From Liquidambar formosana (lineage: Eukaryota; Streptophyta; Magnoliopsida; Saxifragales; Altingiaceae), in the NCBI GenBank assembly GCA_039720395.1, contig CM077821.1:42034792-42098791 (forward strand): a DNA stretch of 64,000 bases, in the 5' to 3' direction. Position 1 is the stretch's first letter. The number at the start of each line of letters is the position of its first letter. Of the stretch, positions 1-12,513 are shown piece after piece. The notes under the pieces are model-generated. The model saw nothing but the letters and a program-made list of their open reading frames with translations. It was not told where the DNA came from and did no database searches. The position numbers and the translations under genes were made by a program.

Positions 1-1165
1 AAAAAACAAAACATTTCTCTTTCATTTGAAAATTAACGAATTGTGATTTTTATATCATAACAAGCTCCTAAAGTCAAAATTTTAGCCCATTTAGGAGCAA
101 ACAAAATAGAGAATTTATGAAAATTTACCTAATATCCAAAGTAAACTAAACAATCTGTCTAATATTTATGCAGAGAATTTTAATCGCAATTGCAAGAAAA
201 AAAAAAAAAAAAAAAAAAAGAAGAAGAAGAAAAGATAATCAGCAATAAACATTAAAGGACAAATCTTATTTGTTTTTTTTTTTTTTTTTCACTCATTAAT
301 ACCAACGAGTCGTTGCTGCAGCTTCTTCTTCCTTTTTCTCCATTGATTACATTAATTTTCTAGACCACCCAAGAAAAAAAAAAAAAAAAGGGAAAAAAAA
401 TCATCTAATAGGATCCACAATGAAAAAAATTCAATATAAACCATTACCCAATCAATAAATGTGTAAAAAATGGGAATTGAATTGAGCAACCCTAATAAGA
501 TCAACAACGAGACTAAAATCTTTGAGAAGTGAATTAGATGGTTTTGAAGTCTCTTGTCAAACAAAAGTCTTCTCTCAAGATCACCCCACTCCACAGACCT
601 GTGTTCTATAATTACTTGGTGCATGTGAAACGAAAAAAATACATCTATTAAAAATGAATAATCGAATATATAAACATCTCAACATCTCCCGATCTAAAAA
701 AATAAAAATGAAACACACTCAAATAATTGAGAATGGTAATGTACTAATTTATCCTATAATGAAAGCACGATTTTGGACAAGCATAGCATCTAAATTCATC
801 GGACTACGGACAAACTAAATCCAGTTTACAAAGAAAAGAAGAAAAAAAAAACGGATGGAATTTTAATTTTAAAAAGGTCCGGTTAGAACACAAACCGTCA
901 CCGATGTTTGTGATAGCCGACGGTCCACTCTTCCGACAAGCAAACACGTGTCCAACAATTGGAACCCATTTCTCCAATGACAGACCGTCACTCCCTAGTT
1001 TCAGCCCCCTCACCCCCAACCCCCCACTAACCTCATCTCTCTCTCTGTCTCACCGTTGCGGTCTCCAAAACCAGTCTCAGCTTCACCTGCTAAAACCTCC
1101 TTCTAATATTAAAAAAATTAGGGCCATAATCCAATTCCAATATCACAGCGAAGGAACGAACCAAC
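1..1165. other. Upstream region of the zinc-knuckle gene, no gene seen
   Basis: AT-rich DNA with A and T homopolymers. No convincing ORF is present; short minus-strand ORFs here carry no recognisable domain. A pyrimidine-rich stretch at about 1033-1055, roughly 110 bases before the start codon at 1166, looks like the Y-patch or CT-rich leader common in plant core promoters and 5' UTRs. No clear TATA box was identified. Confidence 0.5.
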
Positions 1166-4100
1166 ATGGAAAAATCCGTGATTTTGCTGAGCAGCAGCAG
1201 CGACGACGAAGATGAGAGGTTGCGAGAGGCGAAGAAGAGGAAATGCATGGATGCTGGTAAATCGTCCGGAGCGATTCATGCATGTCGTTCTGATGATGAG
1301 TTCAGAGTGCTTTCCGATCTGAGTGGGTATCAGAACCTCGCTGCTATGATGGCGGCGGAGGCGTCTATGAGGAGGAAGAATCGGAATAGGAGGAGGAGGA
1401 GGAAGAAGAAGAATAAGAAGATCGAATTCAATCCTCTAGAGGGAATGGCTGTATGTATAGATATATGCGCGCTTGTGTGTGTGTGTGTGTCAGTGTTTGT
1501 GTTTTGTGAACTCTGTTTTCTTGCTTTTGAAACCAAATACTGCATTGATTTCTGATTAATTAGAAACACTTTTTTATTTTTATTTTTTTCCTAGTGGTTG
1601 GAAAATTTTTTGAAGTGCTTTCTTGCTTGTGAAAGCAAATGTTGGATTGATTTCTGATTCTTAAAAGCAAGTGAGTGCTTTCAGAGTAGTAACTTAGCGG
1701 TACCGTTCGATTCTGTTTCATATGTTGCACGGTCAAGACTGATGTAGTTCAGATGTTTGGGAGAATAAAAATAAAAATAAAAATAAAAACTGAACTTTCT
1801 CTGCCTTAAGGCGGTTGTTGGTTATGATGTTAGCGCTGATGGTGAAGTCATGTGGTGGCACATTTTCGGGGACGGTGTTTCCCGTTTACCTGCATTTCGC
1901 CCCCCACCGCAAAATTGTTTCCTGCATTTGTGGACGGAGAATTTTTCCGGGAAAGATGGTATTTATTTCACTTCTCCCTCAAGATTATCACGCTAGCCAA
2001 ACGGAGCCTAGCATCGTAGCATAAAGACTGCAATTTTTATGCTTGCCTTTTGTATATTTGTATTTTTAATGATTTCTTATGAGTCCTTGGTACTCAAAGA
2101 AGTGTGAGATTGGTGAATCTATCCTATCGAACATAATCAATTGGATCATATCCCTTCAACACAATATGGGTCATTGAAAAGATCTTGGTGACCCTCCAAA
2201 GCATGAAGGCCAGGATCTTTCGATCTATTACCAATTACATATTTTTTTCTCTGTCTTTTTTTTTTTTTTCTTTCCCCATACTTGTTATATTCTAGTCCAT
2301 TGAATTGGTTGCATTGTTGTTCATAGTGAATCGAGATTGATAAGGAGTTCTCTTGGAATAATTAAAATCTTAGACCAATACACTTTTTATGGATGGTATG
2401 AACTGCCTAAAGAAGAATTCTTGAACAGCAAACAACCAAAGCCTATAACCCATTTGGGAGCGAACTATGTTTTTTTTCCAATATTTTGTACTGGTTCAGA
2501 TATTTGGAAATAATTTTGCGGTTGGTCTCTGAGAATAACCATTGTTGCGATTGTGTTGTTTATAGGTTGATACTGAGAAGGAAGGACAGCAGGTGGACAC
2601 AGTTAAAACTGTGGAAACAACTGAAGTAGTAGAAAAAGAACCAGTTCTAATATCAGAGAATGGCATGCCCCAAGGGCTTGTTGTGAGTAATACTGTCACT
2701 TTAAGCTTCCTATATAGAGCCACAAGAACAAAGCAGTAGTAATCTTGGCCTAGATTGCATTCATGCATGTTCAAAATAAATTCTTCTTCTGTATTTTTTA
2801 TTTTCTATGTATTTATTTAATTTTTTTAAAGGAGGAGGAGGGGGGGGGGGTGGGTGGGTCTGGTACATATGGTGATATGGGTGGGAAAAGAGGCCATTGT
2901 CTCGTGCAATGATAGAAGTCTTGGGCTACGAAGCACTAAGCTGCAGGTTCGAGTCTTAAGAGTGGCCACTTTATATTAAAAAACAAATGGTAGGATTGTC
3001 TCCAGCTCACCCCTCCCATAATCCCACTCAATGGAACCAACACCGGGTAATGTCTTTTTAAATATGGGTGCAAAAATTTTGACTAGTCACACCAAAATGC
3101 AATTCTGTGCACTTTGATGGGTCCTGGGTCTGAGTTGTTGTTGTGCTAATTTATTTTTTAGTTACTATGAATTTTTCCTTATAAAATTGATTCCTTCCCC
3201 CCAGAAAAAAGAAAAAAATCCCTTGGGTGTCTTAGATAGCAAGATAAAAGCTTCCCTATTTTTATGCTTATTTTTCTATTTTTTTTTTCATGCATTGTTT
3301 TCTCTGGAATTTGATATCATTCACTTGTTTGGACAAGATTGAGTTTGCTGTCTGTTAGAATTACCATTTTCAGCTTTGCCTTGCTTTAGGCTGATGGTGC
3401 AAAGGAAGGAACACTAATGGACACATTTGAAGATGTGAAAATGACTAAAGCATTTGAAGCTGGTGATGGTGTTACGCCGGTCATTGTGATAGATCTTTGT
3501 CTGTCGTCTGTAGAAGAAGATGAAGTAGTTGCAGATTTGAGCAGCTCTAAAAGTGTTGGAGAAATGGTGGCTGCAGAGCCAATTTTGAGGAAGAAGAAGA
3601 AGAGGAGAAGGAGAAAGAAGGAAAAAAGAAGTGCAGCGCAAGTAGAAATTGTAGGTTGATTAATCTGGTTTTCAGAGCGGCATTTTAACCTGCCCTTGCG
3701 TCTGTTGGATCCCAGAAAGGAAAGGAAAAGGATTGATAATGCTTGAGAATAGGAATCTATTTCTAAGCCATTTTCAGTATTTTCCTTTCATTTTCCTTGT
3801 TATTTCCACGATCCAAACAAAGCCTTAAATTGCTAGATTAACTTTTCCATTAAATTGTCCATTTTTTTTTCTTGGAAACTGTTTATTGTTGCATGAAAAC
3901 TGTTTTAGTTCAGATATTTAGAAAAGATTCCTGTTCGCTTTCCATTAGAATGATTGGTTTTCTATTTGCCTTGCTGTAGATTGATGTGGTGAAGGAAGGG
4001 AAGCAGCCATACATAGTTAAAGCTATGGAAACAACAAAAGCATTGAAGCCTGAATCTGTTCCAATAACTGAAAATATTGGGACCCAAAAGCTTACAGTGA

Positions 4101-7100
4101 GTGCAACTGTCACTTTAATCTTCATATCTACATTTGCAAGCAACTAAGCAGCTATTACATTGACCTTAGTTATTGTATGCTTAATCGCATTTTTTTCTTC
4201 TTATTTTAACAAAATTTTCCGGATTGCCTAATTACAACAGAACCACAATTTTGTGTCATAAATGGGTCCCAGGTATGATTTGCTGTTTTTGCATTTGGTG
4301 AACGTAATAAGATTCTCTAGAAGACTATTACCACAAGAACAGTTTATTTATAATATGAGTGTGAAAAGTATTGTAATCACTTTTAGTTCTTTTCACCTCC
4401 ATTGTCTCCATAAACCTTTGAATAAATTCTGCCAATTATTTCCACTTTTAAAGCAATTAGAACTTAACTTGAAGCAAATACTGGAAACTTCATAAATGAG
4501 GTTTTAGTTTAAACTTCCATGTACTTGCAAATAATAAATTCCATTTCTTGATCGACAAAGTTTAATCTGAACTCCTAATTACTACAAAGACTCTTATGGT
4601 AAACAAGGTAAAGATGATTAGATAATTGCTAATCAAGGTACTCAAGGAGGTAAAGATTCAGCAAGGGGCTTCCTCATGAGGTGCACAAAATCTTATTTGA
4701 CTTTTCATGCATTACTCCCTAATCTCTATAAATTGTTTTATGAATTGCCAACTCTGAGGGCCATTCATTATGCTAAGCATGCCATGGATTTGACAACTGG
4801 GAGCTGTTTCCCTAATCTCCCAATTTACAGATGAACCCATTGGAGTAGAGCTTAACAGGCAAGTCAACAACTTGCTGCCAAGGGCGTTATTACGAGAGCC
4901 TAAGTCCATGATTTGTTTTGGCCCTACTAACTTCAAAGAAGGATGGTAATTGTAGGATGTGTATAAAATGCTGAAATTGGTAAAATCATCATCAATTATT
5001 GCTTTCTGGTAGCACAACTGAATGAGATGTTAGTCGAATTTAAAGGACAAGAGTAAGGTTGAAATTCACCTTGATTTTCTTAATGACTTATTTTTCTCAC
5101 TTTCCTTTAAATCTAGTCTCAACAATAATTTTTCCTATTTTTATGCATTTTTTAATGTTTGTTTCTTTCCAAACACTGGTTTTTGGATTTTATTTCAATA
5201 ATTGCAATTGCAAGACTCATTTTATTCACCTATGTATAAAAATTTGAGTTTGCCCTTCCTTAGATCAAAATTAAAATTTTGTTTGTTTATGAGAATACTG
5301 TTTTTGCTTTTGTTTGATCTGTTGCAATTTCAAGTGTCATGGTTCAAATATTTGAAAATGACTATGCTTTCTGTCTCTTTACATTTCCATTTTTGCTATT
5401 GTATTAATTAACGGTGACATTGTCAAGGAAAAACATCAGGTGGGGACATCTAAAGCTGTAACAACCTAATAATACATTAAATGTTCCTTATAAAAAAAAA
5501 ATAATACATCAAATGTTGGGAATTTCGATAAAGAAACTAAGATGCTCTAAAAGCTTTTTATGAGTTGAACTAACACTATAGGCTTCCTATATACAACTAC
5601 AAGGAATGGGCAGGATTTATGTTGATATAGATAGAAAAGAAGCTTGTTTTTTTAATTTATTTCTTGGGTACATGATGCTGGAAAATCCCACATCCCACAT
5701 TGTCTAAATATAAAATTTGATATGGCTTTATATACCTGTTTGGACCCTCTACCTAATAGCTTAGGCTTTTAGGTTGGAAACTTAACATGGCATCAGAGCA
5801 TGTCGTTCTTGGTTAAAATTCAATTTTATGCCATTTCATCTATCTTTCATAAGATTTATTTTTGTTTCTTTTTTTTTTTTTTAGAATAAAAAATTTATTT
5901 ATCTGTCTAAAAGAAATTATATATAAACATTTAAAAGATGACCAGAATTAATCAGCTAAATTATCTTAATCGTATCCAATGTGGTTGTCGGGTGGAATAT
6001 AATCCTCTGTCCAGCCCCCCAAGAAAGTTCCTTTTTGGATCTTAAATTGGAAGTTAAAAGTTTTTATACCTTATATATATATATATAGGATGGTGGTCAG
6101 GTAAGAACATGATGATATAAGTTATATCAAAACTCGCATTGGGGGTTGTACCCTGTGCGTGCATTGGTGGGTTACAGGGTACATGGCACTAATGCATGGG
6201 GTACAACCCCCAATGCGTGTTGCTGATATAATCAGCGCATTCAGTACTTGACCGAGACTGTACATATATATATATATATACATATGTTATCTTAAGAGTT
6301 GATTCTTGTGTTGCAGTTTTCCAAAGGATGTAGTTCAGAGCTTGCTGACTGTAAGAGTTGCCATTTTTTTCATTTTCATTGCTTTAGGTCGATGCTGCAA
6401 AGGAAGAAGAGCAAGCAGATACATCTAAACATGTTGAAAAAACTAAAGAAATTGAGGATGTTGTTGGTATTGGGTCTTCCATTGTGATCGATCTTTGTTT
6501 GTCATCTTCAGAAGAAGATGAAGTGATTAGAGTTCTGGGCGGATCCAGAGGTGTTGATGAAATGCTGCTGGCAGAGTCAATTGTAAGGATGATAAATTTG
6601 CATGGTTAATCTATCATACAAATAACTGTTTTATATGTTTGATAGATTGAGCTTGCTATATGTTGAAATGATGGTTTTTTCATTTGCTTTGCTATAGATT
6701 GATGCAGCAAAAGGAGAGCAGCTGGAAAAGATTGAAGCCGTAGAAACAACAAAAGCATTAGAAACTGACTCAATTCCTGTAACAGAACTTATTGTGCCAC
6801 TTTCTGTGAGTTGAACCTGCTACTTAAAGCTTGGTATATACACTCACGAGATGTCAGGGTCTTTAGCTTGACCTTGATTGGATGCAGGGTCGAGCTAGGA
6901 ATTACTCTAATAGGGGCAACCTTTGGTTCGTTGTTAGTGTTTTATTTATTTTATAAAATTATCCTCTTTCTTAACTCTCTATCAAATCCAAGCACACATA
7001 AATCAAATTCAATTTCCATAACAAATTCAATAAACCCTAACCACATCCCACTCCTAAGTTCAAATTTTAATACAAACCGACTCCCAATCAAACTGAGCAA

Positions 7101-10100
7101 CACCAAAATCATCCCTTAAAAGAAATTCCATTCACATATTCATATTCAAACAAAATAAAATTTCAAACTTTCGTTCACTTTCATTTGCAAAAGTCTAACA
7201 AACAAACACAAGTGCGGGATCATCCAACAATAAGCAAAAATAATAATGCTACAAACTCTTCCACCAACTAGCAAATAAAGACAGGGGGAAAAAAATTTAT
7301 GAAATTTGGAAAACCCAAAAGCCTCAAAATTCCAAACATTTATACTCACTCTGTCCCACTTTGTTTGATAACAATTTCCATTTTGGAAAATCCCAAAATG
7401 TTTGTTCCATTTCAAAAGGCAAAGCAAAATAATTATTTGCTTTCCCTAATTGCCTCTTTCTATATTTAAAATTACAATTACTCAAACCATAACACACAAT
7501 AAAATAAGAGGGTAAAATTGGAAAGTTAAAATATATGAGTGACATGACAATTCATTAAATAGATTAACTTAATATGCGTGCTTAGTCAAAGCGTCTCAAA
7601 CAATTTGGGACGGAGGGAGTATTTGCGAAGACTAGAGAGAGAAAGAGAGTCTCTAAGAAGTGAGGTCCAAGGCTGAGGCAAGACCACAAGAGAGTTCGAG
7701 AGAGAAAAAAAAATTGCTACAATATTTTGATACACTTATATCTAGGGAAGGAAAAAAAAGGAAGCAAATTACAAAAATAAATAAATAAATAAATTGCTAC
7801 AATAATGATACATTTATGGTATGACATAAATCAAGAGGGAGGTAAATTTATTTATTTATTTATTTTTTTTTTACAGGGGCTAATTTATTATGTATACAAA
7901 AGTGAAGTTATTAAAAAATAAATAAATAAAGGAAACTGGGTGTGAGCTGCTGCTATACAAAAGTGAAGTTATTAAAAAATGAATAAATAAAGGAAATTGG
8001 GTGTGAGCTGCTGCCCCCACTGGCCCTACATCGCTCCGCCCTTGATTGGGTATGCCCAATCATCTTCTTTTTTGGTTTAATATTCCTATTAAAAATTGCA
8101 CTAAAAATAATAAAAGGTGTGACGGTATGCCATGGGTTTGTGCATTTTGTTTTTTATTTTGTTTTTTTCCTCCCTTTTTTGAAGTTAAATGTGAGTGTGA
8201 ATGCGCGCGTGTGAAGAATGACCCAGAGTAAGAAGCATGAAACCAGTCCCAATCACATTCACCGATTTAAGTTTCCTTTGACTTGTATAAATACAACTCA
8301 TTCATTCTTTTGGTGCTACAGCATACCTTTTTCAAGTATGTAGGTTGAAAAGAGACGTTGAAAAGTAAGCTTGCTGTCTCTAAGAATTACCCATTTCACA
8401 TTCTCATACTTTGGGTTGATATAGGAAGCAAAGCAGGTAGACATGGGTAAAGGCATAGAAGCAGTGATATCATGTGGAACAGAATCAGTTGAGATAGAAG
8501 ACAATGTCGTCCTAAGACAGCTTCTTGTGAGTTGAGATTTCAAAATTTAATTTACTACTTAAAAAGGTTTTTGTATTTTAATAAGCAGTCATTTTGCCTT
8601 TATGTCTTATTCCAGCGGAAACCAAGATATTTTGATCCTCCAGAAAGCAGGTGGGGGATGTGCCGTCATTGTGGTGAAGAAAATCATGCAGCAGTAAACT
8701 GTACTGCGCAAAAGCGAAAGAAACCGTGCTTTGTTTGTGGGGGTCTTGAGCATAGTGGGAAGCGTTGCAAACAGGTATTGTAATAGTTGCTCTTTACACA
8801 GTTTTCTTCTGGACTCATAATTCTGTATTGTTGTCATTCCACAACATTTAGTTTCATACTGCAGTCTACGATCCCCCCCACACCAAAATAAATAAAAAAT
8901 ACCATTCTTCTTATTGTTTCCTTTTATGACTGCATTAAGTGTTAAGTGAGATTGTTGGGTAGATCTTGTAGGTTGTATTGTATAAAAAGTATGACACTAG
9001 TAAGATCATTTATCATTACGACATTACCAAATCCATGAAAGGATTGTTGACCTAATCAAGAATTACCTTGAATTTTTTTAACGGTTTAACCACATCTACA
9101 TGCACTGTGTGAAGGTGAAGTGGTTGATACTATTACTGCAGGACAAGAACTACTTCCTTCGGAGGGTGAATCCATCAAACCTAATAAACTGAAATGGGTA
9201 ATCTTACTGTGGGTGGTTTTCTGGAAACAAATTCAATTTTGGCCATTCAATTTTTAAGTCTAGTAGAAATAAAGCTTTATAATAGAACCAAACTTTCTGA
9301 TTTCTGATTGATATATGCTAATTGATTGGCCTCACATTTCCTCTGGCTGAAGATCTCTGAGATTGTCCAAAATATTCATAAAAAATCTAATAGTGGCTTT
9401 AAGAAAGGTAAAGACAAGAATCATAATTCATAAAGCCGCATGGACCAAAAGTTCACCTTTTTATTTTTCCTATTAGTATTTTACAATTTGGAAAAATAGG
9501 ATAATTTATTCCATTGTAGCTTTTCAAATCCTGATTACAGTATTCTTTGTCAGAGTTTGGGAGAAATGAAATAGTTACTTTGAATTAGTTTACAGTTACA
9601 GAATTATATGCATCTTTAATTTCCTGGCAGGGCCATCATTGCTTTTACTGCAAAGGAATGGGCCACATTGCCAAACATTGTCCAGAGAAACACCAAGGAA
9701 ACAATCTGAGTTCTGAAATCTGTTTAAAATGTGGGGATTCGGGTCATGATATGTGGTCTTGTAGTAGTGGCTATTCTCCTGATGATCTCAAGGTCTGTAA
9801 TATTCTGAACTCTTCATTATATGTTTTCCTTTCTTGTTTGGGGTTCGTTTCTTTTATTTCATCCCTACTTATTAATATGGTCTCAGAGTCCTGTTATTGA
9901 CAATTATGTCTTTCTATGTGGCAGGCGATCCAGTGTTATGTTTGCCAGAGTGTTGGCCATCTCTGTTGTTCTGACTTTCCAGATGCGGGTACAAAACAAG
10001 TTTCGTGTTACAACTGTGGCCAGTCCGGCCATTTAGGTTCTGTAAGTCATATTTGTTACTCACACAATAGAATTTGGATAGTTTGTTATGGCATAATGAT

Positions 10101-10304
10101 TTGGATAGGAGCATCTTTACCAATCTTTTGGAGTTCCATCTATGAAGGGATGCCCAAAGTCATGTGAGAAGGCGAGTGGCTCGAGATCCTCTACTTTATG
10201 CTTCAGGTGTGGAGAGGAAGGTCATTTTGCACGAGAGTGCAAAAAATATGCCAAGGTTTATTTCGACAGATACCCATTGCTGATAGTTACTTGACTACAA
10301 CTGC

Positions 10305-10342
<38 letters not shown>

Positions 10343-10814
10343 GAGTTAGTTTAGTGTGGTCTACCAATCATATGATGAGAGTTAATACTTGGCTGATCTT
10401 TTGCAGGGTGAAAAGACTCTAGGTAACTTATCAACTCCTCAGAAACCCAAGAAAAATAGAGATTCCTTAGGGTCCAAATCTGCACCTCAGGATCTTTGTA
10501 AAGCTCCAAAAAAGAAAAAGGACCAAGACAAGGAAGGAGTAGGTATGATTGCAGGTCAATCATGGTGGAGGGATGGGAGGATTGCAAATGGACCTGCATA
10601 CTTTTTCAATAGAGAAGCCAGGTCAAATGTTTGGGTGTCACCTTCATTATCTACCCAAAAAAATCAAGAGATTTCTACTTTCTGTGCACCTGGCCCTTTT
10701 GTGAGACCTCAATATCCTTACGAAATGTTCAATCATCCTCCTGCGGGTTCGAGTTCACAACCTTACCAGCCAATATTTCCAACGTCTTGGTTTGGTAACT
10801 TTGGCAGTGGCTAA
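1166..10814 (+). CDS. CCHC zinc-knuckle protein with repeated N-terminal SIM-like exons (712 aa, 12 exons)
   Basis: Exons: 1166-1450, 2566-2682, 3390-3650, 3980-4096, 6388-6582, 6698-6805, 8425-8526, 8616-8774, 9631-9792, 9925-10041, 10148-10255, 10407-10814. All are multiples of three and join in frame; every intron is phase 0 with GT-AG borders. Seven knuckles (CX2CX4HX4C) lie at about residues 411-424, 433-446, 452-465, 479-492, 506-517 (variant ending HLCC), 530-543 (split by intron 10) and 559-572. The N-terminal half holds SIM-like cores: VILL plus SSSSDDEDE (residues 5-17), [15 protein letters not shown] (165-179) and [14 protein letters not shown] (292-305), with Arg/Lys-rich tracts after the first two. 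The tail is rich in Pro, Ser, Phe and Tyr. It resembles the Arabidopsis zinc-knuckle protein At3g43590 (from memory). Probable role is nuclear RNA or ssDNA binding; SUMO binding is inferred. The start is the first ATG before the acidic motif. The exon 1, 6 and 7 borders are least certain. Confidence 0.85.
2870..3060 (+). mobile_element. tRNA-derived SINE-like element in intron 2
   Basis: A pol III B-box-like motif (GGTTCGAGTCT, 2946-2956) follows a degenerate A-box-like stretch at about 2899-2916 at tRNA-like spacing. Downstream sequence resembles plant SINE bodies (CACCGGGTAATG at about 3040). Ends and target duplication were not resolved, so this is tentative. Confidence 0.4.
5413..5565 (+). 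pseudogene. Decayed copy of a repeat exon inside intron 4 of the zinc-knuckle gene
   Basis: Reading from about 5414 gives [18 protein letters not shown] followed by a stop. This matches the repeat exons at 2566 and 3980, whose consensus is roughly V/I-D-x-x-K-E-G-x-Q-V-D-T-x-K-x-V-E-T-T. Upstream pyrimidine-rich sequence and downstream sequence (CTTCCTATATA near 5581) also match the flanks of the live exons, so a whole exon-plus-intron unit was copied. The acceptor AG is lost (TTAAC in its place) and the frame ends early. Confidence 0.7.
5673..5799 (+). mobile_element. LTR end plus primer-binding-site remnant
   Basis: Sequence resembling the 3' part of a Copia-type LTR (AATCCCACATCCCACATTG, then GGTTGGAAACTTAACA) is followed at 5788-5799 by TGGCATCAGAGC. 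That is one base from the usual initiator-Met tRNA primer-binding site TGGTATCAGAGC. No gag or pol follows, so it is a fragment in intron 4. Confidence 0.6.
6088..6263. mobile_element. Palindromic MITE inserted in a (TA)n tract
   Basis: The arms GCATTGGGGGTTGTACCC and GGGTACAACCCCCAATGC are perfect inverted copies around a short centre, and the outer ends are weaker inverted repeats (GGTCAGGTA against TACTTGACC). (TA)n tracts flank both sides. Non-autonomous, in intron 4 of the zinc-knuckle gene. Confidence 0.65.
7345..7619. mobile_element. Stowaway-like (Tc1/mariner) MITE
   Basis: Left end CTCACTCTGTCCC and right end GGGACGGAGGGAG are 13-bp inverted repeats of the classic plant CTCCCTCCGTCCC type. 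TA flanks each side (7343-7344 and 7620-7621). The 275-bp element has no coding capacity and lies in intron 6 of the zinc-knuckle gene. Confidence 0.85.
7893..8014. repeat. 61-bp tandem duplication (two copies)
   Basis: Two adjacent 61-bp units (7893-7953 and 7954-8014) begin TATACAAAAGTGAAG and end GTGAGCTGCTGC, with about two mismatches. Located in intron 6 of the zinc-knuckle gene. Confidence 0.9.
10306..10339. repeat. (CT)17 microsatellite in intron 11
   Basis: A pure CT dinucleotide run lies 67 bases before the last acceptor of the zinc-knuckle gene. It is likely length-polymorphic and may act as part of the pyrimidine-rich splice region. Confidence 0.9.
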
Positions 10815-12513
10815 GTTAGTATAAATCATGATTGGTAGAAGGGGGCCCCGCCCCACCAAAAAAAAAAAAAAAAACAAAAAACCAAACAAAAAAGGAGGAA
10901 AAAAAAAGATGTACAGTAGACAGTATGGTAGTATTGCCACCTGTGATTTTAGCCTCACAGTTATCCCCATGTGGACCTCACAAAAACTGAAAAATTATTG
11001 GCGGAAAAATGGTACAGCCAACAGTTAGTTGGATTTTGTTGTATGTACGATTGGAATAATGGAACAGCCAATAATGATTGACTTATTGTTGTAACCTTTT
11101 GTAAATCTAGTCTTCTTTCAAAAATATAATCTGCTTTAGTTTGCCTTTGTACTTCTTGTGTGCTCTTGGCATGGCTTTAGTATTATTACCCACATAGAAT
11201 TTTTCATTTAAACTTCTCATGCCTATAAAATATAAAATTTTGCCCCTAAACGAGTTATGGTTTAGTAGCTTATCTATTTGTTTTACGTGGTGATATTCAG
11301 AATTAATTTTATCCATAAGTAGTTTTCGGGTATAAGAAATTATGGGTACCCTTGTGCTGTTCCTGCTTGTGGCTACTGTAAGTCATCCAACCCGTTGGAA
11401 TATACGGTAATATGGGATTTGGACCTGTGCTCCTGAGTCCTGACTAAATTTTTTTATAGTACTTTGGACTCTAATTATCTTGTAGTCAGAGTTGCCGCCT
11501 AGAAAACAATCCCAAACACAACCTCACCCCAACATCCCCCTTCTCACCCCTCTCCCTCCTCTATCTCTCTCTCTTTTCCATTGCGTTTTCATAATCTCCA
11601 TTACTTGCAATTTAAGAATTTGTTGCCAGTCACAAATTCAGTCAGTCCACTGGATTGGGAAACATTAAAATATTAATTTTCCTGCACAATTTAGGGAAAT
11701 CGGGATTATCAGATTTTGCATATTGCTTTGAAATAGAAAATTTTCCAGAATATCCTATCATCATGAAAGGTATTGCATAATAAAAACATGGGGGATTACA
11801 GATTGGTTGGGTTACGGGCAAATAATTACAGTTAGTAATCATTTATTTAAAAGTTAGTAGTAATTACTGTAATTGTTTTTCCATAGCCCAATCAATCTAA
11901 AATTCCCCCCACCCCCCCCCCCCCCCCAAAAAAAAAATAAATAAATAAATAAATATTCAAATTGTTCCTCTCAACATGTTTTCTGTTCAGAGCAAAAAGG
12001 GACAAAAAAAAAAGGGGGACAAAAAAGGAAAAAAAAGAGAGGAGTTTTCTGTTGCTTTTTGCATAAAGAAAACAAATGTATTGCACTTGCTTTTGTGCAA
12101 AGCACACTCGGCCCAAAAATGTGACATAAATGGTGCTGAATATGGCCAAAATAACAAAGGTTTATATTTTCAGTTGAATTTCAAGGGTGCTGTAAGTCAA
12201 AACATGTACAAACCATCTTCTGATTTTCTATTGACAAAAAGCTAGTGTAATTCTTCCCTATTAATCTTTTTCCACCTCCTGCCAAATCATGACAGAATGG
12301 CTATCAGAAAATATACCACGCCCACAAGTAGAAACTTCACCCAAACAGAAATGTGATAGCAGCAGACAAAATCACAACTAGAAAGCTCCAGAGAGGTCTG
12401 TCTTTGAAAAGTCAGCTGATGAGCTTGCTTTGGAATTTACCCCTGCTTATAATTTGAATGAAATCAAAATAGGCCCCAAATTAAAACAGGAATTCCTGGA
12501 AAATAAATAACTG
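10815..12513. other. Intergenic region between convergent genes
   Basis: This holds the 3' UTR and terminator of the zinc-knuckle gene (AATAAT-type signals near 11053-11075) and the 3' side of the rhomboid gene. Homopolymers occur (A run at 10859, C run at about 11909-11926). The short ORFs are low complexity, and no gene was seen. Confidence 0.6.
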
